This document shows positions 25,001 to 36,585 of a DNA stretch of 64,000 nucleotides, in pieces; the first letter of the stretch is position 1, and each line of letters opens with the position of its first letter. The stretch is taken from contig JAJTWR010000113.1 in NCBI GenBank assembly GCA_021613335.1, positions 1,965,001 to 2,029,000 on the forward strand. Direction: 5' to 3'. Made by a program: the position numbers and the translations under genes. The stretch is from Whitmania pigra (lineage: Eukaryota > Annelida > Clitellata > Hirudinida > Haemopidae). The notes below the pieces were generated by a model. The model was not told the origin of the DNA. It was given only the letters and a program-made list of their open reading frames with translations, and did not search any database.

Positions 25001-27272
25001 ATTAATTTATTACAATTGTATTTATTTAATGTATTTAAAACTATCCATGTGTTTTGGCCATTACAAATCATTAAGTAATGAAAAGTATCATGAAAAGGTA
25101 AAATACATCCAAAGCATAAAGCAACATTTTCCTAATCATTCGTAGATGGCTAACCTCTGCCAATTTTCCATTGTACATTCTGAACTGGTTGCAAGCCTTC
25201 AGATTCAAGGCTGTGGCACTCTCAGGATGTTGGTTCAAGTACAGGGAGAGATACTCCTGCATGGATATGATATCGCAATGCATCAATTACTGTGGAGATT
25301 CTATCAAAATTTTTAATTGCATTAATTTCTAAAAATTAATACATTTGAGTAAGTTGTCAGTTGTTCTAGAAATTTGTGATTTTGTGATGTTGTTGCTTTT
25401 AATTTAAACCATTTAGTGGATGGAGTTTGTTCAGATCAGCTTGCAAGGTTTTAATGCGGCCAACCAATCAGAAGCTTTGACGAATCTAGTTGAACACACT
25501 TTTTATGTATTGATATATTACAGATATTATATCGTGATATATCACTCAGTGTGTTTATTGTGTGAAGCAGTAGCTGAAAATGCTTCTTGATATTTACATC
25601 ATATTCAATAAGTTATTGTAAAATTACTGTAATTGTTAGTCCAATTATTTTCCAAAGATTACAAGTTAAAACTCAGAATGTTAATCATCATAGCACAAAT
25701 CATCAGTTTATAATCACCTGAGAAACATCGTAGTAATCAAGCTTGTATGAGCAGAGGGCAATGTAAACGTTCAAAGCTGAATATGATCTGAATGAATATT
25801 GTGCAACAATAAATGGTGTTATAAAATTCACTTTGAATGACTACAACAATATAAAATTCAATTCATGATAAATGCAATATAAAATTCAATTTGTGACAAG
25901 TGCATTAAATAACTTTTCTCTCTTCAAAACCATTTAACTGTCATCATACTTATTCTTTGTCATCTTCATAATTATCATCATCACCATCACTCACTCACTA
26001 CCATCATCATCATCACTCACTCATTATTATCATCACCATCACTCACTCAATATCATCACTCAATCATTATCATCATCACTCACTCATTATCATCATCACC
26101 ACCACTCACTCATTACCATTATCATCATCACCATCACTCACTCATTATCATCACCATCACTCACTCATTATCTCTGACAATCCTCTTGTAAATGTCAATG
26201 GCTTCTTGGAAGTGGTTCCTAAGGTAGTGAATGGAAGCCAAGGAGAGTTGGTCTTCGATGGTGTTGTTCAGTGATCCATGAAATTTCATCAGACGTTCCT
26301 CATCGGCCAATTTGTGCGAGAGGTGGAACAGCAGACGATTCTGGAGGGGGCTTTTAGGACCTGCAATGATGTCATAAGTGTGATGATATCTACATTGATG
26401 TTATTATTCAACATTGTAATGTATTAGGTAAGTTAATCAATGCATCACCTTTTTTAGTTATGTCATCTGCTTCCTTGTACATTCCCAACATGAAGTAACA
26501 ACACCCGAGATAAGTCAAGATATTCGCATCTGATTTAGACTTTTTGGATAACTTTTCGTACTCCTACACAACATAAAATCATCTAAAAATGTTAATTTCA
26601 AACTATTTAAAAAATTACTTGTAAAAATTACATTTGCGATGATGTGATCTGATGATGATTTTATAAAATTTCTGCTGTAAAAATATTAAAACCATAATTT
26701 TCAAAGTTTTCATGGAAATATGCAGCATTAAAAACACTTTTACTATATGCAATTATCTGTTACATTGGATCCAAACTGGTATAAATGGCAAAAGTGGGGC
26801 ACCTCCATTGCTGCTTTATAGTCTCCAAGATGGAAGGCACAATAAGCTGTCCACAAGTCATTTTCCAAACTGTTCTTGCCTGTGTTCTTGAAGAACTATA
26901 ATAATTTAATTAGTTGTTGAAAGTAATTTAGATATCATGGACAGCAGATGTTAGATCGATGATATTTAAACTTCGAAATTCTAAATGTTATTATAAATAA
27001 TTTAAATCCCTTTAAAACATTTCAATAAATCTAACAGAATTAATTATATGATTGCAACCAACCTCTAGTAGAGTCACGGCTCCTGTGTAATCTCTAGCCT
27101 TTATGAAATCCTCAAGAGATGGCATAGATTTTTTATCTTTTTCTTTTGAGGTTGAACCAGTTCCATCTTTTTTGGCTGCTGGCTTATTTCTAGATAAAAT
27201 CTGCAGAATGAATGCATATAGCCATTTAAAAAAAACCACTAAGTAAATATATAAATATTATCTGCTCACCAT
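22020..27272 (-). CDS. IFT56: Intraflagellar transport protein 56 (TTC26)
   Basis: Seventeen coding exons on the minus strand: 27270-27272 (ATG alone), 27063-27200, 26803-26895, 26449-26563, 26165-26360, 25718-25787, 25155-25256, 24899-24973, 24685-24787, 24344-24453, 23806-23869, 23588-23676, 23429-23512, 23138-23207, 22716-22822, 22244-22377, 22020-22134. They sum to 1668 nt, about 555 residues, matching the usual ~554. This is a TPR-rich IFT-B complex subunit needed for cilium assembly and for transport of particular motility proteins. Landmarks: the N-terminal [111 protein letters not shown] and the C-terminal KKYAKENRV. The intron after exon 15 uses a GC donor (ACAAG|GCAAAT). Exon 1 encodes only the initiator Met. 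An RFX X-box lies about 70 bp upstream. Confidence 0.97.
25970..26163. repeat. TCATCACTCACT compound repeat in IFT56 intron
   Basis: About 190 bp of alternating ATC and CACT/CTCA units. It directly abuts, and contributes, the 5' splice site of the exon ending at 26165 (minus strand AATGA|GTGAGTG). Confidence 0.85.
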
Positions 27273-27338
27273 CCTTAAAACTGATACAAATGACGCTTTT
27301 CAATTTAAATGTTTATAGCAGTGTCCGATGAGTCAAAC

Positions 27339-27352
27339 GGTTGCTAGGCAGC
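27339..27352. promoter_or_regulatory. X-box (RFX site) in IFT56/POLR3H bidirectional promoter
   Basis: GGTTGCTAGGCAGC is an inverted-repeat match to the RFX X-box (GTTGCC/T-AT-GGCAAC type), with one or two mismatches in the right half. It lies about 70 bp upstream of the IFT56 ATG (minus) and 176 bp from the POLR3H ATG (plus). RFX factors drive IFT genes in animals (established knowledge); activity here is inferred from position and sequence. Confidence 0.75.
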
Positions 27353-27527
27353 GAGTGTCGATTGGGAAATTACACTAAATTTAATTCAAAATTTATTATA
27401 AATTTATTTTTAAAATTAAAGTCACATAAATATTTTATTGCAGATGATTAATTTATTAGTTTGCAAGATGCTTAATGTTGTGAACGAAATTAGGGAAGTT
27501 TTAAGTCCGAGATCTTGATCTGGCAAT

Positions 27528-29742
27528 ATGTTTGTGTTGGCCGCGTTGGAGGATATTGTTACGGTTGAAGCTAAATATTTTGCGCAAAAGTTTACAAAAA
27601 ACATTTTTGATGCTTTAAACAAAAAGTATGCTAATAAGGTTTGACGACAAACAGCTTTTTGTCAAATTTATCATAACGTTGGTTTTACTTATCTGGAAAA
27701 TACAATTTTCTTAGGTTGTGCATGAAGTCGGACTGTGCATAACTGTGTGGGATTTGACTCACGTCGGAGATTCGATTTTGTACCAAGGTGATGGAGCTGC
27801 GCATACGAAAGGTTTGTTGGAACGTTTTAAAATATTGATCAGTGCGATTTAATTAAATATTTCTTAACATCACAAATTGCATCTTCATTAATTATTATTT
27901 ATTAATGGTGTTCGTATATTTCATTCATTTAATGTTTGCTAAGTTGAATATTTATGCATTTCCCGATACATGTTTTCTTAGTGCCCTTTATTTAAAAAAA
28001 ATTATCAGCACATGATAATAACATTAATTAAGCAAAATAAAACTACAAATAACATCGCTAAACCTTTATTTCAACTTTTACAGTGTTTTTACAATTCTTA
28101 ATTTAATTAACTGGTAGAATTTAATATTAACAAATCATTTTTCAGTGGAATTTCGAATGGTTGTCTTCCGCCCTTTTGTGGATGAAATACTGAATGGTAG
28201 AGTCAGAAAATCTTCAATAGAAGGAGTCCATGGTTGGTCCATTTGAATTAATTTTAAATTTCATATTGAGGCTAATTAATGTATTAATGTTAGGGATGCA
28301 TTTCCTAAATTAGAAATTAAAAATGTATTTTGTTTACACATGAGTAAACATGCAAGGGAACTATTAGGATTCTCAAAAGAAAGGCCAACTTCATTGCTTT
28401 CAGCTCATATAAAAACATAATAACTGTTTAGTTAAATTATAATAAATAATTGTGAGTATAATAACTATTCATATTATAATAGACAATGTGGAATATAACA
28501 TCTCTTTACCATATAATAAGTAATTCTAATAATACCATCCACTCACATCTCTTTACCATATAATAAGTAATTTTAATAATGCCGTCCACTCACATTTCAT
28601 TTCCAGTCACATTGGATTTCTTCGAGGACATCTTCATACCTGCTGATTGTTTGCCACAACCATGCAGATTGTGAGTCAGCCTTATTGCTACATCGTTTAT
28701 TTATTTATTTATTTATATGTTCTTCTTTGACATGGTTCACTTTATGCTTCCTTCCACAGAAACAATGCTTTCCATATTAAATCTTGGTATTTCACTAGTT
28801 AATAGTTTATAGACATTTTTCAACAGCTAGAAGTTGTATTTTATATTAACAGAATCAAGGGTTTAGTGGGATTAATATTCAAAAAGTTTTAATTGGCATA
28901 ATTGTCATTCAAATGTTAACCTAAATACATCATATCAAATGACTTTGACTTTACCAGTATTGATTCGAGTCAGAAATGGGTGTGGGAATATGAGGCAGAT
29001 GGGGCAAGGCACAACCTCCCCATCGACAGGGGTGGTGAGATCAGGTAAGGCACTTATGATGGTGATGATTATTAATCATAATTCATAATCACTGCTGTGA
29101 TAATGTAAATTTGTCTTTGGTTTCGAAAAGAAATAGATAGTTTAAGATTAAATAGCAGTGACTCATCATTTCAATTTATATGAGATTAATTAGCATAGCT
29201 ATTGATATTATAAACAAATTCTATTATTTTGTATTATATTGTCAAAAGTTGTATATCTGTTAGAGCATTAATGAGTTCTGATTTTGACATCCAATGTCTG
29301 TTTACATCAGGTTCAAAGTGACAGAGGAGGTCTTTGTTGAGAAGATTCCCACATCATGTGACCCACCATCGTCCAATCAACAAGCAGCTGCATCTTCCGT
29401 GGTCATCAAAAAAGATCCGGAGCACGATGACAATGTGCCTCCGTATACCGTCCTTGTATGTTTTGTTTTCCTGAGTTAATTGTTTAGTTGTTTTTCTAAA
29501 TTAGTCACATCTTTATTGGATAAAGGAATATACAGCTCTGTAATAGCATTCTTTAAACATTATTGCATTTGTGATGTTATTAATTGAGATATTTTTAAAA
29601 AATAATTTGTTACATGCAATTTGAGCCTTTTGCATCTTATAACATTTTATTATAAGTCTAAACATGATGTCTGATTTTATTTCAATAGGGTTCCATAGAA
29701 GAATCAGGACTTGGCATGCTGTCCTGGTGGAATGGCTCATGA
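27528..29742 (+). CDS. POLR3H: DNA-directed RNA polymerase III subunit RPC8
   Basis: Seven coding exons: 27528-27638, 27715-27811, 28146-28232, 28607-28670, 28958-29044, 29311-29455, 29689-29742; about 214 residues (vertebrate ~204). With its partner it forms the Pol III stalk that receives nascent RNA and contacts initiation factors in the nucleus. The N-terminal SHS2/RPB7-like region runs from MFVLAALEDIV to LNKKYANK, followed by VGLCITVWDLT, GDGAAHTKVEFRMVVFRPF and DEILNGRV. The OB-like C-terminal part includes VTLDFFEDIFIPADCL, WVWEYEADGARHNL and GEIRFKV, and ends GLGMLSWWNGS, as is typical for RPC8. A Ser/Gln/acidic linker in exon 6 is slightly longer than in vertebrates. It is divergently transcribed from IFT56. 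Confidence 0.96.
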
Positions 29743-30684
29743 TCAGCATCTTTGGCACAATTTCATTGACTGTTTTTACTAATTTAAATCTTTTCTCTAA
29801 TAAAATATTAAAGTTACTTAGAAAAATTGTGGTTTTAAAACAAGATTTATGGCAATAATTTGTTCCTTTATGAGATAAACATTCAATTGCAATTTTCCAT
29901 TGCAATATATTTATATATTATTTATAATCATCAAAAAAGGATTAAGCAGGTAGTTAAGTCTTTCTTTCTTTAATACTTAATTAGTTTTGAGATATTATAA
30001 CAAGCCACATAAAAAAGGTCCTCGTTAAAAGTAATGTGACAAATGTTCTAGAGCTTTTTTGTTGGTATGCAAAACAAACTTTAATGTTTCTTTCACTATT
30101 GATAAGTTGTAACAAATAAATATTTTTAGCTAATAAATTAAACTTAGAAATGACAATTTTATGAGTTCTGTAATTAAGTTTAATTTAGTTTTACTTCCAA
30201 TTATTAATCGCGAGAGATCATGCGCAATGAAATTTTATTTGAGAATTTATCAGCAAAATAATTAATTTAATTTTATATTGTGAAATGCGCTAAAGTCAAA
30301 CCGAAATCTGACTTTCTTGGTGAACTTGCTGTTTGAGATCTTTAACCTGGGTTTTGATTTTGAGAGCGAGAGGAGCACATTTGAGGGATTGTTCAAAGTT
30401 ACTTCGTTGGACCGACAGGTTTAGTCGAAGTTTGTTTTATGTTTTAAATAACGTTAATTTAACAGATTTTATGAGGGGATTTCAATAATAGTATCTGGAA
30501 GTAAGGTTCTTACGTTAAAGCAAGTTTTCGTCAAAAAGTTGCATGCCTAATTCTCTATGAGAACTTCAATAGGTAGAAAATGCAGGATAAAGTTGTTTTA
30601 TTGATTGCGAATTGTCAAAAAATCGAATGAAATGTTTAGGGCCTAATTATATTCCTTTACATTGTTCTTTTGAATGCAGAGAAA
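29743..30684. other. Intergenic DNA
   Basis: Mostly AT-rich. The piece 30303-30418 has a less AT-rich, amphipathic open frame on both strands and a possible donor (CAG|GTTTAG, plus). It may be a 5' untranslated exon of the brat-like gene, but this is unproven. Confidence 0.4.
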
Positions 30685-33600
30685 ATGCCTGATTCGCCGA
30701 AAGTCAGCGACTTTCACGTTGACAATTCTCAACAGTTGATAAGAGAGTTTAGACCATTTGAAGATGATTACATGAAGTGAGTATTTAAAATAAATTTGTT
30801 TTCAGCCTCACCTCTCATACATGTCTGCAATAATGACGGTCGCTGAATTTAGAAACACTTTTTAAAGCTTCATTTAATTGATTTTCTGTACGCATTTAGG
30901 CGTTTCAATTATTAGTCAAAAATCTCCACCGATATCAACAGCTATTAATCGTTCGACAGACCTGCGACTTCTTTTCAGTCCGCAGCTAATATGGAAGCGG
31001 TGATGACGGATTCTGGTGGCATCAGCAATAATGAAAACGACAAGAACAACATTTTGAGGCCCAGCTATGCTGACTTCAAATGTTCTCCTACAATTCAGCG
31101 AGTCGAAAAGACGCATCAATTCTTTGGTCACCTCGATTCTCAGTCATTTCAAGAAAGGCAACGCCTCTTTCAGCTTTCCAAAGATATTTTCCAGCGACGT
31201 TCAAACCAACAGTTTTCTCCTAAGATCAGATATGCCCCAGATCCAATTGAGCCCTTAAGAATGCAGCTCAGTCGTAGTTTCTCTGAGAACAAGTCCCTCG
31301 TCAACTACTGCAAGCTCAGCAAGAAGAGCGACTCCCGCGACATATTACAGGATGTCTCCAACAGCCCATTCAAGTTTGGAAACAGTTTCGGACTTTATTC
31401 CGGCGAACAGCAACTTAGCGCTTCAAGCAGCTTAACGTTCGGTGATCCTGGCATGTTGCACGATGACATCAACGTCATTGACCAGAACAAAGCTCAGAAC
31501 AATCTTAACGAGACCTCATTCAAGGAAAATCTACCAGCGTCGGACGTTACAGAACTTTGCTCGCGTCACACGGATAAAAAAGGCTTCTTCTACTGCAGGG
31601 GATGTGAAATTGTTTTGTGCGGCGTTTGTTTGATGGAAGGATGCTGTGACACCCACGAATGCATCGACATCACCACCCTTCACAACTGTCAGATGGAAAG
31701 CCTCAAGTTGTGCGAAGTCAAGACAAAGACTCAACTGGCGAGACTTCAAGAAGAGGAAGTGGTCATTGACAGACTTCAAACTCAACTCAGGAAACGTTAC
31801 GATGAAACAATCAAGAATGTGGAAAAGACTTATGCTGCGTTTCTTCAGGTCATTCGAATGTTTTTACATTTTTTATTTTTAATCTTTATTATGAAAGCAA
31901 TGTTTATTTCATTGACTTTTACATTCTCATGGGAGCCTTTCAACTTTTGATTTTTGAGCGACATATATTTGTAATTAAATGTCATTTTACCAAAAATTGC
32001 ATAATGAATCTAATGAGCCAAATAATTAACTAATCCATTGAACATAAAATGAAACCTCAACAAAAAGGCCCTCCATGAAAGAAAAGAAGACGTATTTGTT
32101 GAGCTGGAGAAGAACTATACGACCAAGTTGACTCGTATTCAAGAAGGCAAGAACAGCGTCTCAGGCAACATCAGCGAACTGAACGATGCCGAAGTACTCA
32201 TAGAGACACTTGTCCCGCTGCCCTTCAATTCCAAACTGGTGCCGCTCAAGTTCGAGGTCGTTCAAAAAATCGACGAATTGGTCAGCTTTCGACTCGACCT
32301 CAAGGAGCTCAGTGATGCAGTGGCCAGTCTCAACTTCTACTCGAATCGTCAAAACGTCAAGTCAATCGTCAAGAATGCTTTCGGATTCATAGGTTCGGTG
32401 GCAATCGGTGAAAGAAACGATTTCTTCGAAACTAGACATACTCTGTCAAACAGGAATGCTCCTGTTGAACCTATAATACCCAGTCAAAAGAGCACCTTTT
32501 ACAACGAACCGATAGCCAAGCCAAATTCAGAACTCCAAGGATTTCAGCAGTCTAATGAATCTGAAAGCAGAAAAATGATCAGCAGTTATCCGTGCCTTCC
32601 AACCAGTCGTTCTTCTTATTCCGTAGGGGGAGAAGGATTGATGCCATCGAAGCAGTCCAAATTCTTCGGAAATCAACTCCAGGCAAGATGTCCCTCGCCG
32701 TCAATTGAAGCCACAAAAAGCGACTCTTGTTCCTCTCGATCCTCTTTGTATCAGGGTTCAAACTTCATGACTTCCTCCTCGCACAACCTGGCAGTTGGTA
32801 GCAATCTCAGTGGATTGAGCTCAGACGAATTGTCAAAGTGAGTAGTGATCTTGTCTCTGACATTGTTTTATGAGGTTTGCCAACGCAGGCTTAACTATCA
32901 GGCATTTGTTAGATTAATTTTATTTTATTTTTAAATTTTTGTAAAATAAATTTTAGAAACAACGAATAAATAATTTATCCTTCGATTCTAAAAATCATTA
33001 TCCACTTGCGATGTAGGTCCATTTATCCGACCGTCAACATGGGCCTGGAATTTCGCCGCATAAAGATGGAGTATCATTGTAAGTTCGGAGAGTTTGGCAG
33101 CGAACCAGGTCAGTTCACAGAACCGAGTGGAGTTGCCGTCAGTAGAGACAACGAGATTCTGGTTGCAGACGCCAACAACCACAGAATACAAGTTGGCCTA
33201 ATAAGAACTTGGACATTTTAAATTATTTGATTAATAGTATTATAATTAAATATTCATGTTTATTTCGTTAACATTTGTCTCATTAATTTTGTGGCTTGTT
33301 AACAATCTTATATGAGAAATAAGTTGATTTTGTTATTTTATTTATATTTAAACTGTACTTGAAATTATAAAAAAAACTATTTCATAAATGAGCATATATT
33401 TAATGCCATTAAATATTTAAAACTTTAAGTATCATTGAAGGTTTTACGTCGGCAATATTATCAACTCATTTCGACATATTTATAGCTACATTCGAATTAT
33501 AATATTGTATCAGGCTTTTGACTGCACTGGAACATTCAGAAGAATAATTGGACAAGAAACTTCAAGGACGGGCCAAGAGGGAAAAGGTCAAAACGAAGGT

Positions 33601-35247
33601 GACCTTGTTTACCCCAACAGGTTGGCTGTCAATAAGACAACAGGTGATATCTATGTCACAGAACGAAGTCCCACACATCAGGTTGTGTTCAGTTAAATTA
33701 CTTTTAAGTAGGAATTAAAATTAAGCTAACAGTAGCTAATAATAGATATTTGGATTTATTTTACCCTTTAGCTTAAGGGTTAAGGTTATATTACGTTTAT
33801 TAAACTAAAGTTTAATGGTTTAGGATTAGGACTTTTTAGGATAGGATTAATTGTTGCAACAAAATTTCAGTTATTCATAAATTCATGAATATTAACGAAG
33901 CTGCGGGGAGTAATTTTAGTCATAAAGATATTATACAATTTTATGACCATATAATTGTTACACCTCTCATTCAATTTATTATGTTGTATAAAAAAATCAA
34001 AGCAAAACAATCAATGACATTAAAAATAAAAACTCATTGTAAAAGTTAAAATATCGAATGTTTAATAACTTTAAATCTTTTTGCACATGAATAGAATAAA
34101 TTCTTAAAACATTGTAATACATAATTAGCATTTAATAATTCTCACCAAATCTCCAAAGGTTCGTGTTTACGACGTTAATGGTCGTTTCGTGAGGAGGTTT
34201 GGAGCTCATGTCCTCCAACATCCAAGAGGAATCACAGTCGACAAATTGGGTCGAATTGTTGTCATCGAATGCAAGGTTTTAAATTCGTTCATTATTTATT
34301 TTTCAAACAGTTTACTTTATTTCCGACTTCAATTGCAATACAAAACCAAATATCTCGATGGATATTGTTCAAATTTTAATTAATAAATTTGCATTAGTCT
34401 TCATAATCAGACATTTTCAGCACTTAAGATTTTGTAATTAAGATATTTTCTTATTATTAAGACAAATAGAATAACATTTGGAACTAGGTACTCCTTCATA
34501 AGTAATAATAGGCGTTATTTGATAAATATCTAAATTATTTTTAATAAAACCTAATTAAACTCTACATTATGACGTGAAATGGAATTGAAATGCAAACACC
34601 ATAACCAAGGTCATGAGGGTGGTGATATTCAACTCAACTGGATCGGTCCTCAACCGCTTTGTCATCGAGAAGAAGGTCAACTTTCCGAACGGGGTTGCAG
34701 TCAACGACCGGGAAGAAATTTTCATCAGCGACAACAGGCGACACGGAGTCGTCGTCTTCGACTACCAGGGCGCCTTCCTCAGGAACATCGGAGGCATCGG
34801 CGTGACCAACTACCCCATAGGCGTCGGCATCAATTCGGCTGGTGAAGTGATCATAGCCGACAATCACAACAACTTTAACGTCACCCTTTTCAGCCAGGTT
34901 TGCACCTGCATTTTTTCATTAATTTGTACTGATGTTTAATGTTTTATGTTCATTTGCTGAGAGTTTTTCTTGCAATAAATAGAACTGCTTAAAATGGATT
35001 ATAAAAAATTAACATCATTTGTAATAACGTTTATTAATGTTGCCAATAAGCGTTTTTTTCTCTGAAGGATGGCAAATTGATCAGAGCGTTGGAGAGCAGA
35101 GTGAAACATGCTCAGTGCTTCGATACAGCCCTCATGGGTGATGGATCCATCGTGCTTTCGAGCAAAGACTTCAGGATTTACATCTACCATTACGCCTCCT
35201 ACCAGATGCAGGCTGCTGACGAAATGAATGCTGGAAACTTCTTCTGA
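30685..35247 (+). CDS. brat: brat/NCL-1-type TRIM-NHL translational repressor
   Basis: Eight coding exons: 30685-30776, 30960-31848, 32068-32837, 33017-33191, 33514-33681, 34159-34275, 34610-34897, 35068-35247; frames close to about 892 residues. The N-terminal ~200 residues are Ser/Asn-rich and lack any RING. A B-box follows (CSRHTDKKGFFYC-RGC through CCDTHEC, encoded near 31555-31660), then a coiled coil of alternating charge (TKTQLARLQEEEVVIDRLQ), a low-complexity Ser-rich linker, and a six-bladed NHL propeller from exon 4. Propeller signatures: EYHCKFGEFGSEPGQFTEPS, ILVADANNHRIQ, VTERSPTHQ, LQHPRGITVD, FPNGVAVNDREEIFISDN, YPIGVGIN, IIADNHNNFN and VKHAQCFD. These are near-identical to the Brat/NCL-1 propeller, which binds single-stranded 3'UTR RNA and recruits repressors. 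The first exon joins in frame only with the acceptor at 30958-30959. An ATG at 30991 is an alternative start. Confidence 0.93.
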
Positions 35248-36585
35248 GTTCCACCAAGACATTCTCACGATTTTCTTCCTTTTCTAATTAATTAAGGTGC
35301 TTAAATAAAAGTTATTTAGAGATTAAGCTGCTAGAAGGAGATCTCATAGGGCGTCGATGAAATCATTCTGTCGTGGCTCTTAGATGCTTCTGGAATTTTT
35401 GGCTGCGAATAGTTCAAGATTGTCGGCAAAATCCACAATGTTTAATTTTCCATTTTTTTTCATTGCATGAGTCTACAATTGCACTTATATTTCGTGAGCT
35501 TAAAAATTCAACTGACAACATTTTATTCAAGTGCTTCGGCATGTTGTTGAACAATTTTTAAGCTAGCACAAGTCACACATTTTCAAACCCAAGAATTTGA
35601 TTTAATAAATGATTTGTTGAACCAATTTTCGGTTTTTTGTTGTCAACACTTTGTTTTGTTCATGTATGCTAGTTTATTTCTAAAATATCCTTCAATTTTA
35701 CAGGTAATTTTAAAATTCTATAATTTGTAATAAGAAAACTTGTCCAAGTGTATTTTGTTGGGGATCCATTTAAAATGCAAATAGTATATTAATATTATTA
35801 TATTCACCAAGCCACTTCTTTGGAGGTTTCATTAATTTTTCAAGGAAATGCTTCAAATGATTCCCGTTCAAACTTTTTCTAAATCATTTTCATTGCGTTT
35901 ACAATATGTCAACCGCACAATATTCATTGCATTGCTACGTTATTTAACATGGTCGCAATATTATTACAACATCATTTTTGCACAACGCGACTTCAATGTT
36001 ATTCATTGTTGTTTGTAAAATAAAACATCTTCGAAATTGTTTGTTAAATTGGCTACAAATATGTAAACTATTATGTAAACATGCAAACTAATATGTAATT
36101 AATTTCCGTAAAAGCATATAAATTTTATGAAATGTCTTGAGAGAACTTAATGCAGAAGAAATGGTTAAATGAATGTACAAATACGGCTTTTACAGCTTAA
36201 TTTAAACCAAAGAAGCTTTGAAGATTCACATTGGGACCGAACGGTTCCTAGCTTTTGTAATAATTCGCCTCACTTCCTCAATCGTCGGAGATGTCTCCAA
36301 TAGTTCCCCTTGAATGAAATTAATACTCTGGTCTTTGTTAAAAGCATTCATTCTAAAATGCTGCAAATGCTGCGGAATATCCACAAAAATAGATTTTTCT
36401 CATTCTTAAACCTCCATTTAAAAGTTATAAATATGGAGTGGAATAAGGCTGAAAACGTGATCTCTCAGAGATTTGCATTTGCTGCAGATGAACTTGTAAT
36501 TATAGGTATTTAATAATTTGTTGAAGCAATAGAATTTTACAATCACTTTCTGATTAAACGTTACATCTAACGCAACACAGGTGAA
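35248..36585. other. Intergenic DNA with LINE fragment and BRICHOS copy A leader
   Basis: AT-rich DNA downstream of the brat-like gene. A LINE reverse-transcriptase remnant lies at 36225-36390 (minus). The AGATTTGCATTTGCTGCAGAT segment at 36470-36490 recurs upstream of BRICHOS copy B (43169-43185 area) and probably belongs to a shared 5' untranslated exon. Confidence 0.5.
36225..36390 (-). pseudogene. LINE reverse-transcriptase fragment
   Basis: Minus-strand translation gives a stretch ending GELLETSPTIEEVRRII followed by TKARNRSVP, the pattern seen just before the first reverse-transcriptase motifs of non-LTR elements (P-T-x-EEV...K-A-x-x-x-S-x-P-G). Only this short piece remains. Confidence 0.5.

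Noticed and set aside
30303..30418. Amphipathic coding-looking stretch between POLR3H and the brat-like gene
   Set aside because: Looks plausible on both strands, but no convincing acceptor or homology was found. Transcript evidence would decide whether it is an exon.
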